Shown: positions 1 to 10,434 of the stretch, in pieces
Layout of the letters: every line of letters begins with the position of its first letter
Position numbering within the stretch: position 1 is the first letter of the stretch
Source of the DNA: Microbacteriaceae bacterium
GTDB taxonomy: Bacteria; Actinomycetota; Actinomycetes; Actinomycetales; Microbacteriaceae
Reading direction: 5' to 3'
NCBI GenBank assembly: GCA_025464975.1
Contig: JAODMT010000024.1
Span: 124,001 to 188,000, forward strand
DNA: 64,000 bases
The notes under the pieces: model-generated
What the model was told of the DNA's origin: nothing
Database searches by the model: none
What the model saw: the letters and a program-made list of their open reading frames with translations, nothing else
Made by a program: the position numbers and the translations under genes

Positions 1-19
1 TCACCTCAGGGAGTAACTC

Positions 20-253
20 GTGACCACCAAGACACCAGGCAATCGGGCGCTGCGCGCCATCGGCGGCACGATCAAGGTCATCGCGCTGACCATCCTTGCG
101 CTCGTCATCTACTTCATCTGTGACGACCTGTTCGGCGGCTACCCGCAGTTCCACTCGACTCTCATCACGTGGATCCTGCTGCTCGGGTTCATGGCGTTCG
201 GCCTCGTGATGTGGATCGTGGACGAGCGTCGCCACCTCGGCGACGATGACTGA
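20..253 (+). CDS. small two-TM membrane protein upstream of cydD
   Basis: 77 aa ORF, GTG start, two hydrophobic segments, overlaps cydD start by 8 nt. Confidence 0.6.
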   Translation: MTTKTPGNRALRAIGGTIKVIALTILALVIYFICDDLFGGYPQFHSTLITWILLLGFMAFGLVMWIVDERRHLGDDD

Positions 254-1952
254 TGTAGCGACCCGCTCACCCGACGGGACGGATGCGGCGGCCACGTTGC
301 TGACGGGTGCGGAGCTGCTCGGCCGGCGCCAGCTGCGCCGGGCGGCCGCCTCGACCGTGCTCGAGACGGCGTTCGCGATCGGCCAGTGGGCCGCTCTCGC
401 TCTCGTCGCCGAACAGGTGCTCACGAGGTCGCAGTCGGGCGTCGGGATCGGGCTTCTCGCGCTCCTGCTGTGCGGAGCGGCAGCCGCGTTCGCGCGCCGC
501 TCGGCCACGCGTGCGGCGGCCGGTGGGCGTGAGGCGATCGCGACCGGCGTGCGCCGCCGGATTGTCGCCGCCGTGCTGCCGACGACTCGGCGCGGCGGCG
601 ACCCGGAGCCGGCCGTGGCCGCGCACGCGTTGCTCGAGCTCGCCGACGACGTAGCGGATTACCACGGCGCGGTCGCGCCACTGCGCATCGCCGCCCCGGT
701 CTCAATGGTGCTCATCTTCGCGGTGACGGCGATCGTGCACTGGCCGGCCGCAATCGTGCTGGCCGTCTCGAGCGCCCTCATCCCGCTGAATATGCGCCTC
801 GCTGGAATGGTCGCGAAGGACGGCGTGGACCGCAACCTCATGGCGACCCAGCGCCTCACCGCGATGGTGCTCGACAGTTTTCGCGGCCTCCACACGTTGA
901 AGAACCTCGGCGCTGTCCGGGCGCGCGGCAAGTCGATCGAGATCGCGTCGGGTCAGCTCGCCGGAACCACGATGTCGGTGCTGCGCCGGGTGTTCCTGTC
1001 CGGGCTCATCATGGATGTCGTCGTGACCTTCTCGATCGCCGTGAATGCGACCTACATCGGGCTCACGCTTCTCGGCTATGTGACGGTGCCCGGCATCCCG
1101 CGACTCACCCTCTTCGGCGGGCTATTCGTGTTGCTGCTGTGCCCGATGTATTTCGCGCCGATGCTCGCACTCGCGGCCGCATTCCACGACCGTGAGCGCG
1201 CGGCAAGCGCGTCGCGCGTGCTCGTCGACCTGCTCGCGGAGCCCGAACGGCCGGGCCCGACTGCCGCCACCGCCGGTTCGGCCATCGCCGTGCGGCTCGA
1301 CGCCGTGCGGTACCGCGCGCCAGGCGGCGGCCGGGAGATCCTGCGGATCCCGCTCTTGCGCATCCGCGAGGGGGAGTGGACGGTCGTGACTGGCGCGTCG
1401 GGGGCGGGCAAGACGACGCTGCTCTCGCTCGTCGCCGGATTCCGCGCACCAAGCTCCGGCACGGTCGAGTGGAGCGACTCAACGGCGCTGCTCGGGCCGC
1501 CCGTCATCGGCGGCGCCGCCTGGATCGGGCAGCAGACCGTCATCCTCGAGGGATCGGTCGCCGAGAATGTGCGGCTTGGCCGCGCGGATGCCACGGACGC
1601 TGATGTCGCTCGCGCGATCGAGGCCGCGGGACTCGCCGAGGTCGTGGCCAGACTCTCGGCCGGCGTCGACACGCAGGTCGGCGAGGGCGGCTGGGGGCTG
1701 TCGACGGGAGAGGCGCGTCGCGTCGCTATCGCGCGGGCGCTGCTGAGCGGAGCGCGACTGTGGCTGCTCGACGAGCCGACCGCACACCTCGACCCGCAGA
1801 CGGAGCGCGAGGTCCTGCGGGCGCTCAAGGCGGCAACACGCGAGAGCACCGTGCTCGTCGCGACGCACTCCGCCGCGGTGGTCGAGGGCGCGGATGCCGT
1901 GTGGTCGATCGAGTCCGGAACGCTGCATCGACTGGCCGAGGTCGCGCGATGA
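246..1952 (+). CDS. cydD: thiol reductant ABC exporter subunit CydD
   Basis: ABC TMD-NBD fusion, Walker [36 protein letters not shown]; followed by a second ABC half with ATGA overlap. Confidence 0.85.
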   Translation: MTDVATRSPDGTDAAATLLTGAELLGRRQLRRAAASTVLETAFAIGQWAALALVAEQVLTRSQSGVGIGLLALLLCGAAAAFARRSATRAAAGGREAIATGVRRRIVAAVLPTTRRGGDPEPAVAAHALLELADDVADYHGAVAPLRIAAPVSMVLIFAVTAIVHWPAAIVLAVSSALIPLNMRLAGMVAKDGVDRNLMATQRLTAMVLDSFRGLHTLKNLGAVRARGKSIEIASGQLAGTTMSVLRRVFLSGLIMDVVVTFSIAVNATYIGLTLLGYVTVPGIPRLTLFGGLFVLLLCPMYFAPMLALAAAFHDRERAASASRVLVDLLAEPERPGPTAATAGSAIAVRLDAVRYRAPGGGREILRIPLLRIREGEWTVVTGASGAGKTTLLSLVAGFRAPSSGTVEWSDSTALLGPPVIGGAAWIGQQTVILEGSVAENVRLGRADATDADVARAIEAAGLAEVVARLSAGVDTQVGEGGWGLSTGEARRVAIARALLSGARLWLLDEPTAHLDPQTEREVLRALKAATRESTVLVATHSAAVVEGADAVWSIESGTLHRLAEVAR

Positions 1953-3553
1953 CCGCCCATCACCCCGCACAGCGCCCCGCCTCGCGTGGAGGTCGGCTGG
2001 TGCCGCTTACCGCCCTAGCCATCGGCGGGCTCGCGCTCGCCGTGCTCGCCGAGATCGGCACGGTGGGACTGCTCGGCCTCTCTGGATGGTTTATCGCGGC
2101 CTGTGCGAGCGCGAATGCCGGCCTCGCGGGCTTCGTCACCTTCTCGTACATCTCGCCGAGCGGCGGCGTGCGCAGCTTCGCTCTCGTGCGGATCGCCGCG
2201 AACTACGTACAGCGCCTTGTGCAGCATTCGGCGGTCTTGCGCAGGCAGACCGAGATCCGCTCGGAGTTATTCGCGGATGCCGCAGCGGCACCGAAGCGGG
2301 CCGTTCGGCTGCGGGCAGGGGACCTGCTCGATCGCGCCATGAGCGACACCGAGACCGAGAGCATGGCGCTCATCCGCGCCGTGTCGCCCGTCGTGTGCTT
2401 CGTCGTGGTCGGGACCGGCGCGGTGCTCACCGCCGCGATCGAAAGCCCAGTGACCGGTCTTGCGCTTGCTGTCGTCCTCGTGGTTGCGTCCGTGCTGACG
2501 GCGCTCGATCGTCGCACCGCGCCGGACGCGCTCGACGACGCCACGCGCGGTCTGGTGCGCGCTGAGGCCGTGGCTGCCGTTGATGCCTGGCCGGAAATGG
2601 TTTCCCTCGGCGCGGCCGATCGGCTCGCCGACCGCACGCTCGCCCGGATCGACGCGCTCGCCGCGGCGCAACGAGTCGCCCGGGCCCGCGCCGCGCGCTC
2701 GACCCTTCGGTTCGGCCTGTTCGCGACGGCGTCGCTAGTCGCCGTCGGTTATGTCGCGATCGTCGTCGCCCACGAGAACGTGCCGACCGTCGTGTTCGCC
2801 GCTCTGCTCACGACGGGGGTGCTCACGATCGGTGCGCGACTCGGGGCGGCGGCCGAGGCGATGCGTCGCGCCAGCGAGGCCAGGGCCCGCCGCGAGCAAC
2901 TCCTGGCCGTGCCTCTCGAAGCGGGGCCGCTCGCCCCGACGGTCGCGCTGACGGGGGATGCCGGGACGGTCGGGTTTGCGGGTTATGCGCTGCCGGATGC
3001 AGTGCTGCGCAGCGCGAGGACCGTTGACGCGTCGGTACCGACCGGCGGCGTGCTGATCGTCGAGGGACGGTCCGGAACGGGTAAGACGACGCTGCTCGCG
3101 GCGCTCGCCGACGAACTCGCCGCGCGCCCCGCGGTAGACCCGTCGGCTCCGCGGGTGCTCCTTGTGCCGGCGGACGACTACCTCTTCACGGGCTCGATCG
3201 GCGCCAACATGCGCCTCGCCCGCGCGGATGCGTCCCGGGCCGACATCGATGTCGTGCTCGCTGCGTTCCAGCTCGACCAGGCCGGGATCGACGCGACGAC
3301 ACGGATCGGCGTAGGCGGGCGCGAGCTCTCCGGGGGCGAGCGCAAGCGCGTGCAGCTCGCCCGCGCGATCGTCGCGCGCCCCGACATCCTGCTCCTCGAC
3401 GAGCCGACGTCCGGCCTCGACGACGCGACCGCCGAGCTCGTGCTCACCGAGCTCCGGATGCGGCTGCCCGGTTCGACCCTCGTGATCGGCACACATCCGG
3501 AGTCGCGCGTGGTCGCACGCGCCCTCCCCGGCGAACTGCTCTCACTCGACTGA
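1949..3553 (+). CDS. cydC: thiol reductant ABC exporter subunit CydC
   Basis: TMD-NBD fusion, [38 protein letters not shown] at 1949 overlaps the cydD stop (the ORF-track start at 1760 is an upstream in-frame start). Confidence 0.85.
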   Translation: MTAHHPAQRPASRGGRLVPLTALAIGGLALAVLAEIGTVGLLGLSGWFIAACASANAGLAGFVTFSYISPSGGVRSFALVRIAANYVQRLVQHSAVLRRQTEIRSELFADAAAAPKRAVRLRAGDLLDRAMSDTETESMALIRAVSPVVCFVVVGTGAVLTAAIESPVTGLALAVVLVVASVLTALDRRTAPDALDDATRGLVRAEAVAAVDAWPEMVSLGAADRLADRTLARIDALAAAQRVARARAARSTLRFGLFATASLVAVGYVAIVVAHENVPTVVFAALLTTGVLTIGARLGAAAEAMRRASEARARREQLLAVPLEAGPLAPTVALTGDAGTVGFAGYALPDAVLRSARTVDASVPTGGVLIVEGRSGTGKTTLLAALADELAARPAVDPSAPRVLLVPADDYLFTGSIGANMRLARADASRADIDVVLAAFQLDQAGIDATTRIGVGGRELSGGERKRVQLARAIVARPDILLLDEPTSGLDDATAELVLTELRMRLPGSTLVIGTHPESRVVARALPGELLSLD

Positions 3554-3589
3554 GGCGACGCCCAGGCGCCAAGTGCGGATACTTGACAG

Positions 3590-4522
3590 ATGCAGCCATA
3601 CCAGCTGACCTACTTTGTCGCGGTCGCGGAGGCCTCGAGCTTCACGCGCGCCGCACAGCGCATCCGTGTCGTGCAGTCGGCGGTGTCGGCCGCCGTGCGT
3701 CAGCTCGAGCGCGAGCTCGGCTGTGACCTGTTCGACCGCGGGCACCGGGGCGTCACCCTCACCGCCGAGGGGCTCGCCCTGTTGCCGAGGGCGCGTGAGG
3801 CGCTCGTCTCGCTCGAACTCGCGCGCGACGCCGTCGACCGGGCGCGGGGTCGGCTCTCGGGCTCGGTCACCCTCGGCATGATGGACTACGCCGGTCCCCT
3901 CGACCTCGGTGCCCTGCTCTCGGAATTCCACGCGATGCACCCGGACGTCGTCGTCAAGCTCAGGCAGACGATGGCCGGTTCGTATTCGAGTCTCGACGAG
4001 GTGCGGGCGGGGACGCTCGACCTCGCTCTCGTGTCGACGCTCACGAACGAGGTTCCCGGCATCCAGCTCGACGATCTGCACGCGGAGTCACTCGTCTTTG
4101 TGTGCCCGGCCGATCATCCGCTCGCCGATCGCGAGTCGGTCTCCATCCTGGACATCGCGAGTGAGGACTACATCGACTTCCCGCTCGGCTGGGGCAACCG
4201 CAGCGTTGTCGAGCGCGCGTTCGAGACGCTGGGCGCGTTTCGCACGGTGCGGGCCGAGGTCACCGATTTCTCACTCGCCCTGACACTCGTCGCGAAGCGG
4301 CTTGGCGTCGTGATCCTGCCGAATTCCGCAGTTCCGGACAGCGGTGACGTCGTCAGCGTGCCCATCGTGGAGAATCTCGCGTGGCACGTGCGCCTCGCAC
4401 TGCCGACCGGGCGCCCCGTGACAGCCGCCGCCGCTGGGCTCGCCGAGCACATCCGCTCCTTCAGATTCGGCGACGGGCCGGCACCTTCACCGGAGGGTGC
4501 CACGCTGGCGGAGGAAGGCTGA
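3590..4522 (+). CDS. LysR family transcriptional regulator
   Basis: N-terminal HTH MQPYQLTYFVAVAEASSFTRAAQRIRVVQSAVSAAVRQLERELGCDLFDR plus substrate-binding domain. Confidence 0.92.
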   Translation: MQPYQLTYFVAVAEASSFTRAAQRIRVVQSAVSAAVRQLERELGCDLFDRGHRGVTLTAEGLALLPRAREALVSLELARDAVDRARGRLSGSVTLGMMDYAGPLDLGALLSEFHAMHPDVVVKLRQTMAGSYSSLDEVRAGTLDLALVSTLTNEVPGIQLDDLHAESLVFVCPADHPLADRESVSILDIASEDYIDFPLGWGNRSVVERAFETLGAFRTVRAEVTDFSLALTLVAKRLGVVILPNSAVPDSGDVVSVPIVENLAWHVRLALPTGRPVTAAAAGLAEHIRSFRFGDGPAPSPEGATLAEEG

Positions 4523-4549
4523 TCGGTCAGTCGTGAACGACCGGCTTGC

Positions 4550-4897
4550 TCATCGCGTCGGCCAGGCGAAGTCCCAGACGAGAAGGCCCGGGTCGGCCGG
4601 CGCGGCAGGTTCGGGCACAGCCGCCAGATAGGGGGCGACCTGACGCTGCCAGCTCTCGTTGACGGGGTCGACGTCAAGGACGCGGCTCATCCGTTTCCGA
4701 TCGGTTGCGACGACGCGATGAGTCAGTGTCGTCCCGGCGCGGTAGATGCGCCACTCGAGCACGCCCGCCTCGCGCATCGCCGCATCGAGGTCGGCCGGGA
4801 TGGCCCGGTGAAACTCCTCGTACGCCTCTCCGAGTCCCGGCGCGAGAGCCGTACGGAACTCGAATGTGTCATCTGTCAGGTCTCGGCCGCCGCTCAT
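4550..4897 (-). CDS. L-rhamnose mutarotase family protein
   Basis: FRTALAPGLGEAYEEFHRAIPADLDAAMREAGVLEWRIYRAGTTL..., typical of the rhamnose mutarotase family; ATG at 4897. Confidence 0.8.
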   Translation of the reverse strand: MSGGRDLTDDTFEFRTALAPGLGEAYEEFHRAIPADLDAAMREAGVLEWRIYRAGTTLTHRVVATDRKRMSRVLDVDPVNESWQRQVAPYLAAVPEPAAPADPGLLVWDFAWPTR

Positions 4898-4987
4898 ACT
4901 TCGTGAGATTACCGCAAATGGATCTGATTTAATCGACCGAAGCGGCACGATTTGTGGTCGAATTCGCGGCGCATGGGCGGCACGGAT

Positions 4988-5002
4988 GCCGGAAATTCCG
5001 GC
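4988..5002. promoter_or_regulatory. perfect 15-bp dyad GCCGGAAATTCCGGC, candidate operator
   Basis: 7+1+7 perfect inverted repeat in the divergent mutarotase/GntR intergenic region. Confidence 0.4.
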
Positions 5003-5024
5003 CTCGTCGGGGCTCAGGCAAAAA

Positions 5025-5039
5025 ATAGATTGCATCTAT
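5025..5039. promoter_or_regulatory. perfect 15-bp dyad ATAGATTGCATCTAT, candidate GntR operator
   Basis: 6+3+6 perfect inverted repeat 48 nt upstream of the GntR start in an AT-rich intergenic stretch. Confidence 0.5.
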
Positions 5040-5086
5040 CCCGGAATGTGTAATACTTATCCGCGAACGAACTGTTCATCCGACCA

Positions 5087-5872
5087 ATGGAGGCTGCGGT
5101 GGCGATCAACGCGAATAAAGCGAAAGCCGTCGAACCGGAATCCGCCGACGAGCGGTACCGTCCCGGCTACGAACTCGTTGCGGAACGCCTCCTGCAGTAC
5201 ATCGCCGAGGAGAACCTCAAACCTGGCGACCGGTTACCCACCGAACAGGGGCTCGCCGATATCCTCGAGGCCACTCGCAATGTCACTCGCGAAGCAGTAA
5301 AGGTGCTCGCCGCCATCGGGCGCCTGAGCGTCCGCAAGGGCGCCGGCATCTTCGTGGCGTCAGCCAGCAGCTCGCTCGCAGATGAGGAACTCGCGCACTT
5401 CCAGCCCACCGACATGGAGCAGGTGCTGATGCTGCTCGATTACCGTCGGCTGATCGAGACCGACACGGCGCGCCTCGCGGCGACGATGGCCACACCAATT
5501 CAAGTGCGTGCCATCCGCGAGGCGGCCGAAGAGTCGGCCTCCGCTGGCATCGACGGTCGGATCGAAGCGTTTGCCGCGGCGGACGCCCGGTTCCACGATG
5601 CCGTTGGGATCGCCGCACGCAACGTCTTCCTGCAGTCGACCGTCGCGAACATCCGCCGTTTCGCCGCGCAGACCGACGTGCTGCTGTTCCACGGAGACGT
5701 TCCCGGCTCCCTCGAAGACGCGGGCCGCCAGCACGTCGCCATCGCCGAGGCCATCGCCGCCGGCGACACCGACTTGGCCACCCGGCTCATGACCGAACAC
5801 ATCGACACGACCCAACACCAATTCGAGCGCAAGATCCGCGACCGAATCTTCACACTCACGACGCGCGGCTGA
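5087..5872 (+). CDS. FadR/GntR family regulator (FCD domain)
   Basis: wHTH LLQYIAEENLKPGDRLPTEQGLADILEATRNVTREAVKVLAAIGRLSVRKGAGIFV plus FCD-like C-terminal domain. Confidence 0.92.
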   Translation: MEAAVAINANKAKAVEPESADERYRPGYELVAERLLQYIAEENLKPGDRLPTEQGLADILEATRNVTREAVKVLAAIGRLSVRKGAGIFVASASSSLADEELAHFQPTDMEQVLMLLDYRRLIETDTARLAATMATPIQVRAIREAAEESASAGIDGRIEAFAAADARFHDAVGIAARNVFLQSTVANIRRFAAQTDVLLFHGDVPGSLEDAGRQHVAIAEAIAAGDTDLATRLMTEHIDTTQHQFERKIRDRIFTLTTRG

Positions 5873-5914
5873 TCAGCCCCGCGTTTTCCCCTCACTCAGA
5901 ACGATTGGGATTCA

Positions 5915-8900
5915 ATGCTGAACCTCCTGCGATACCCCCATGCCTCGGCACGCTCGGCGACGATCGTCGCCAGCGTCGCGCTAACCGTGACGGCGCTGCT
6001 CGTGCCGGCCGCCGCGAACGCCGCACCTGCCGTGTCCGCCGCCAAACCGCAAGCAATCTCGGTGTACGTTGCCCCGAGCGGCAGCGGCCCGCAGGCCGGC
6101 ACGGAAAAGCATCCGTATCGATCCCTCGAGGGCGCTCGCGATGCCGCACGCAAGATCAGCAAGAACGCGAAGTCTGACATCAACGTCGTGCTCGCCGACG
6201 GCACCTACACCGTCGACAGCACCTTCACGCTGACTAGCCAGGACTCCGGCCAAAACGGCCACACAGTCACCTACGAGGCGGCTCCGGGAGCACATCCGGT
6301 GATCAGCGGCGGTCAGTCGGTCACCGGCTGGACGGTCTCGGATGCTTCCAAAGGCATCTACGAGACGCACGTCGGCGACCTGAACACCCGTCAGCTCTAC
6401 GTGAATGGAGAGCTGGAGACCCGGGCACGCAGTGGAAACAACCCCGCCGGTTTCACGAAGACGGCGACCGGGTACACGATCACCGACACGAGCCTCGACG
6501 CGTACAAGAACCAGACCAACATGGAAGTGGTGAGCCGCTGGGGCTGGATGCTCGACCGCTGCCCGGTGCAGTCGATCGTTGGCAACACCATGACAATTCA
6601 GCAGCCGTGCTGGAACAACGCGAACTTGCACGCGGGTGAAGAGATTCAAAACCCCGCCTGGCTCGAGAACGCCTACGAACTCCTCGACACCCCGGGTGAG
6701 TGGTACCTCGACCAGGCCGCGGGCGACCTGTACTACATGCCAAAGACCGGCCAGAACCTCGCCACCGCCACGGTCACCGTGCCGAAGGTGCAGGATCTCG
6801 TGGACCTCAACGGAACGATCGACAACCCGGTGAGCAACGTTTCGTTCGCGGGAATCACCTTCTCCTATTCGACGTGGCTCGCTCCCAGCTCCTCGGACGG
6901 CATCATCGAGGGCCAGGCCGGATTCCGAATCGTCGGAAGCAACAACCCCACCTTTGACTCCACCCGCATGAACTGGCAGAAGACCCCGGGCGCCGTGAAC
7001 GTGAGCTACGGGCACAACGTCTCGTTCAGCGGCAACCGCTTCACGAATCTCGGCGCGGTCGGCTTGAACCTCAACACCGGCACCCAGGGCACGACCATCG
7101 TCGGCAACGTCTTCACCGGCATCGCGGCGACCGGCATCCAAATCGGTGGCAGTGACGTGATCGACCACCACCCGAGCGATCCGCGTTCCATACTCAAGAA
7201 CACGCTGGTCAGCAACAACGTGGTCACCAACGTCGCTGACCTCTACACCGGCTCGGTCGGCATCCTGGCGACCTACACCGACCACACGACCATCGAGCAC
7301 AACAAGGTCTACAACCTGCCGTACAGCGGAATCTCGGTTGGTTGGGGCTGGGGCCTGACCGATCAGGGCGGCGACTACAACTACCCGGGAAATTCCGGGG
7401 TTACGGTCTATTCCACCCCCACCACGAGCACGAACGCAGTCGTGAGCGACAACGTCATCAGCGACATCATGAAGCTGCAGGCCGACGGCGGCGCGATCTA
7501 CACGCTCAGCGCCAGCCCGAACAGCGTGATATCGGGCAACCTCATCACCAACGTTCCGCCGCCGGCATATGGCGCGATCTACCAGGACGAGGGCAGCCGC
7601 TACTGGCAGCTCACCCAGAACGCGTTCTGCAACATCTCCTACCAGTGGCTGCTGATGAACCACGGCATGGACAACGTCGCGAGCCGCAATTACACGACAA
7701 ACCCGAACTACTCCACCCAGTTCAACAGCACCAACGACACCATCGCGAACAACACCACCGTGGCGAGCTGCGACCAGCTGCCGGCCAGCATCGTGAAGAA
7801 CGCGGGGCTGCAGCCGGCGTACCAACACCTCGACCCGAACCCGGCGCCGAGCGATACGGTCGCCCCGACCGCTCCGGGCAAGCCGTCGGCAGCCATGAGC
7901 TTCCCGACCACGGCAGAGCTCAGCTGGCCGGCGTCCACCGACAACGTCGGCGTTACCGGCTACTCGGTGTTCGCCAACGGCGCGCTAGTGAGCGCGAGCA
8001 AGGATCCGAGCGTGCGCGTCACCGGGCTCACCGCCAACACCGCGTATACCTTCGCCGTGACGGCGCGGGATGCTGCCGGCAACGAGTCGAACGCAAGCCC
8101 GGCGCTCACCGTGACCACGCCGGCCGGGGGCGACCTCGCGCTGAACCAGCCGGTGACCGCCTCGTCGTTCTCGGAGCAGAACTTTGCGAAGAACGCAGTC
8201 GACGGTGACCTCTCCACCCGCTGGGCGCAGGGCCTCGGCCTGCCCGACCCGTCATGGGTGCAGGTTGACCTAGGCAAGGCCTACGACATCTCCGGGGCGA
8301 TCACCACCTTCGAGAAGGCGAGCGGCTACAAGTACAAGATCGAGGCCTCCACCGACGAACTGCACTGGACCACCGTCGAGGACCACACCGGCTCCAACAC
8401 CACGGAGGCAACGAACTACTCGGTGCCGTCCGCACCGGTCACCGGTCGCTTCGTGCGGCTGACGCTCACCGGCACCAGCGGCAACGGTGGCAGCGTTTAC
8501 GAGCTCGAGGTCTACGGCCAGCCGGCAGCGGCGAGCGGAGACACCCAGGCCCCTTCGACCCCGGCAAAGCCGACGGTGGATGCCCTTCTGCCGAGCCTCG
8601 TCAACATCAGCTGGCCAGCATCCACCGACAACGTGGGTGTGTCCGGATACGCCGTGTACGACGGCACAACGCGGGTGGCCCTCACCGAGATCACGAGCGT
8701 TCGCCTGAGCGGACTCACTCCCGGATCAACCCACAGTTACACGGTGGTCGCCCGGGATGCGGTGCTCAACGAGTCCGCGGCAAGCCCCGCGTCTGTGGTC
8801 ACGATGCCCGCCGACAACGACCTCGCCAAGGGCAAGTCCGTCACGGTCTCTTCCTACTCCAACCCGAACACTCCGGCCATGGCCGTGGACGGCGACCTGT

Positions 8901-9226
8901 CCACCCGCTGGGCGCAGGGCCTCGGTCTGCCCGACCCATCGTGGGTCCAGGTGGACCTCGGCGCGGTGACCAGCATCAACAGCGTGGCCACCACGTTCGA
9001 ACTGCCCTCCGGCTACGAGTACCTGCTCGAGTACTCGACCGACGGAATCACCTGGTCATCGCTCGACAACCACACGGCGAGCAGAACCACCGACCGCACG
9101 AACTACTCGTTCTTGCAGCAGCCCGTCGATGCCCGTTACGTGCGTCTCACCGTGACCAACTCCAACGGGAACGGCGGCAGCATCTACGAGCTCCAGGTCT
9201 ACGGCGGATTCTCGGCCGCATCCTGA
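5915..9226 (+). CDS. secreted right-handed beta-helix glycan-active protein (GH141-like) with two FN3 and two F5/8 type C domains
   Basis: signal peptide, VYVAPSGSGPQAGTEKHPYRSLEGARDAARK, beta-helix repeats, duplicated FN3 + discoidin-like domains. Confidence 0.8.
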   Translation: MLNLLRYPHASARSATIVASVALTVTALLVPAAANAAPAVSAAKPQAISVYVAPSGSGPQAGTEKHPYRSLEGARDAARKISKNAKSDINVVLADGTYTVDSTFTLTSQDSGQNGHTVTYEAAPGAHPVISGGQSVTGWTVSDASKGIYETHVGDLNTRQLYVNGELETRARSGNNPAGFTKTATGYTITDTSLDAYKNQTNMEVVSRWGWMLDRCPVQSIVGNTMTIQQPCWNNANLHAGEEIQNPAWLENAYELLDTPGEWYLDQAAGDLYYMPKTGQNLATATVTVPKVQDLVDLNGTIDNPVSNVSFAGITFSYSTWLAPSSSDGIIEGQAGFRIVGSNNPTFDSTRMNWQKTPGAVNVSYGHNVSFSGNRFTNLGAVGLNLNTGTQGTTIVGNVFTGIAATGIQIGGSDVIDHHPSDPRSILKNTLVSNNVVTNVADLYTGSVGILATYTDHTTIEHNKVYNLPYSGISVGWGWGLTDQGGDYNYPGNSGVTVYSTPTTSTNAVVSDNVISDIMKLQADGGAIYTLSASPNSVISGNLITNVPPPAYGAIYQDEGSRYWQLTQNAFCNISYQWLLMNHGMDNVASRNYTTNPNYSTQFNSTNDTIANNTTVASCDQLPASIVKNAGLQPAYQHLDPNPAPSDTVAPTAPGKPSAAMSFPTTAELSWPASTDNVGVTGYSVFANGALVSASKDPSVRVTGLTANTAYTFAVTARDAAGNESNASPALTVTTPAGGDLALNQPVTASSFSEQNFAKNAVDGDLSTRWAQGLGLPDPSWVQVDLGKAYDISGAITTFEKASGYKYKIEASTDELHWTTVEDHTGSNTTEATNYSVPSAPVTGRFVRLTLTGTSGNGGSVYELEVYGQPAAASGDTQAPSTPAKPTVDALLPSLVNISWPASTDNVGVSGYAVYDGTTRVALTEITSVRLSGLTPGSTHSYTVVARDAVLNESAASPASVVTMPADNDLAKGKSVTVSSYSNPNTPAMAVDGDLSTRWAQGLGLPDPSWVQVDLGAVTSINSVATTFELPSGYEYLLEYSTDGITWSSLDNHTASRTTDRTNYSFLQQPVDARYVRLTVTNSNGNGGSIYELQVYGGFSAAS
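8198..8275 (+). repeat. copy 1 of duplicated F5/8C segment VDGDLSTRWAQGLGLPDPSWVQVDLG
   Basis: 26 aa identical to the segment at 8885-8962. Confidence 0.9.
8885..8962 (+). repeat. copy 2 of duplicated F5/8C segment VDGDLSTRWAQGLGLPDPSWVQVDLG
   Basis: 26 aa identical to 8198-8275 with synonymous differences. Confidence 0.9.
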
Positions 9227-9257
9227 CCCCCAGCAGTACCCGACAAAGAAAGCAGTC

Positions 9258-10355
9258 ATGAAGATCACCCACGTCGAATCCATCCGGGTTCATGTTCCCG
9301 CAGCCAACCCGCCGTTCAGGTGGAGGGAAGGCTTGGCCGGGAGTGCGCCAGCCGGCGATGGAGCAGTGCTGCGGATCGGTACGGACGAGGGAGCCGAAGG
9401 CATTGCGTTCTTCTCCCGTCCCGGTGCCGCCGTAATGCTCGACGACCTTGTCGAGCGAGTGTTCCGGCCCGAGCTGGTTGGCCAGGACCCGCTGCAGCGG
9501 GAATGGCTGTGGCATCGGATGTGGGAACTCGACCGCATCCACGAGTTGCCGCTGCCGACGCTCGGACTGGTGGACATCGCCCTGTGGGACCTCGCCGGAC
9601 GGATGAACGACCAGCCGACCTGGCAGGTTCTCGGCGGCTACCGCACGTCAATTCCCGCGTACGCCTCCACCTCCACCTTTGGCTCCATCGAGGAGTTCCT
9701 CGACGTGGCCGACCAGTGCTTGGCGCTCGGCTACCACGGAATCAAGCTGCACGCGTGGGGTGACGCTCGGCGCGACGCCGAGCTCTCAGTGGCGCTGCGC
9801 GAGCATGTGGGGGATGCCGTTCCGCTGATGTACGACGGGTCGGCCGGGTTCGACCTGCCCGACGCCATCTACCTCGGGCGGGTACTCAGCGACGCGAACT
9901 ACCTGTGGTACGAGGAGCCGATGCGGGAGTTCAGCATCAGCGCTTACGCGCGACTGGCTCGCGCCGTGGACGTGCCGCTTTTGGTGGCGGAGACGTCGGA
10001 TGGCGCGCACATGAACTCCGCCGACTTCATTACGTCCGGAGCCGCGACCTTCGGCGTGCGTGCCGGCACCACCCTGCGCGGCGGCATCACCGGGGCCATG
10101 CGTACGGCCCACTTGGCGGATGCCTACCGCTTGCGCGCCGAGGTGCACGGCTCCGACATCCCGAACCATCACCTTTGCATGGCGATCTCGAACACCACCT
10201 ACTACGAGTCGCTCATCACTTCCTCCACAGTCACGCGCGAACGATACGTCGACGAGAACGGCCTCGTGCACGCGCCAACGGAACCGGGAATCGCTCTGCC
10301 AGCCGGCCTCGACTATCCCGCCGTGCTCCGCCCGTACATCGGGGAGGCAGCCTAG
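9258..10355 (+). CDS. enolase superfamily (mandelate racemase/MLE) sugar acid dehydratase
   Basis: MR/MLE fold motifs GIKLHAWG, LMYDGSAGF, WYEEP, VAETSDG, HGSDIPNHHL. Confidence 0.88.
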   Translation: MKITHVESIRVHVPAANPPFRWREGLAGSAPAGDGAVLRIGTDEGAEGIAFFSRPGAAVMLDDLVERVFRPELVGQDPLQREWLWHRMWELDRIHELPLPTLGLVDIALWDLAGRMNDQPTWQVLGGYRTSIPAYASTSTFGSIEEFLDVADQCLALGYHGIKLHAWGDARRDAELSVALREHVGDAVPLMYDGSAGFDLPDAIYLGRVLSDANYLWYEEPMREFSISAYARLARAVDVPLLVAETSDGAHMNSADFITSGAATFGVRAGTTLRGGITGAMRTAHLADAYRLRAEVHGSDIPNHHLCMAISNTTYYESLITSSTVTRERYVDENGLVHAPTEPGIALPAGLDYPAVLRPYIGEAA

Positions 10356-10434
10356 GGATTCGCACCCGTCACCTCATGCACTCCAACGTTTCAACTTCGT
10401 CAATCCGAATAACAGCATCAAGAAAGGCAAGACA

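Noticed and set aside
1760-1948. N-terminal extension of the CydC ORF as given in the track
   Set aside because: [15 protein letters not shown]... lies inside cydD and has no domain character; ATG at 1949 with ATGA coupling is the better start.
5981-7828. 615-aa minus-strand ORF antisense to the beta-helix gene
   Set aside because: Low-complexity Arg/Val/Asp-rich translation typical of high-GC antisense shadow frames; the plus-strand gene has clear domains.
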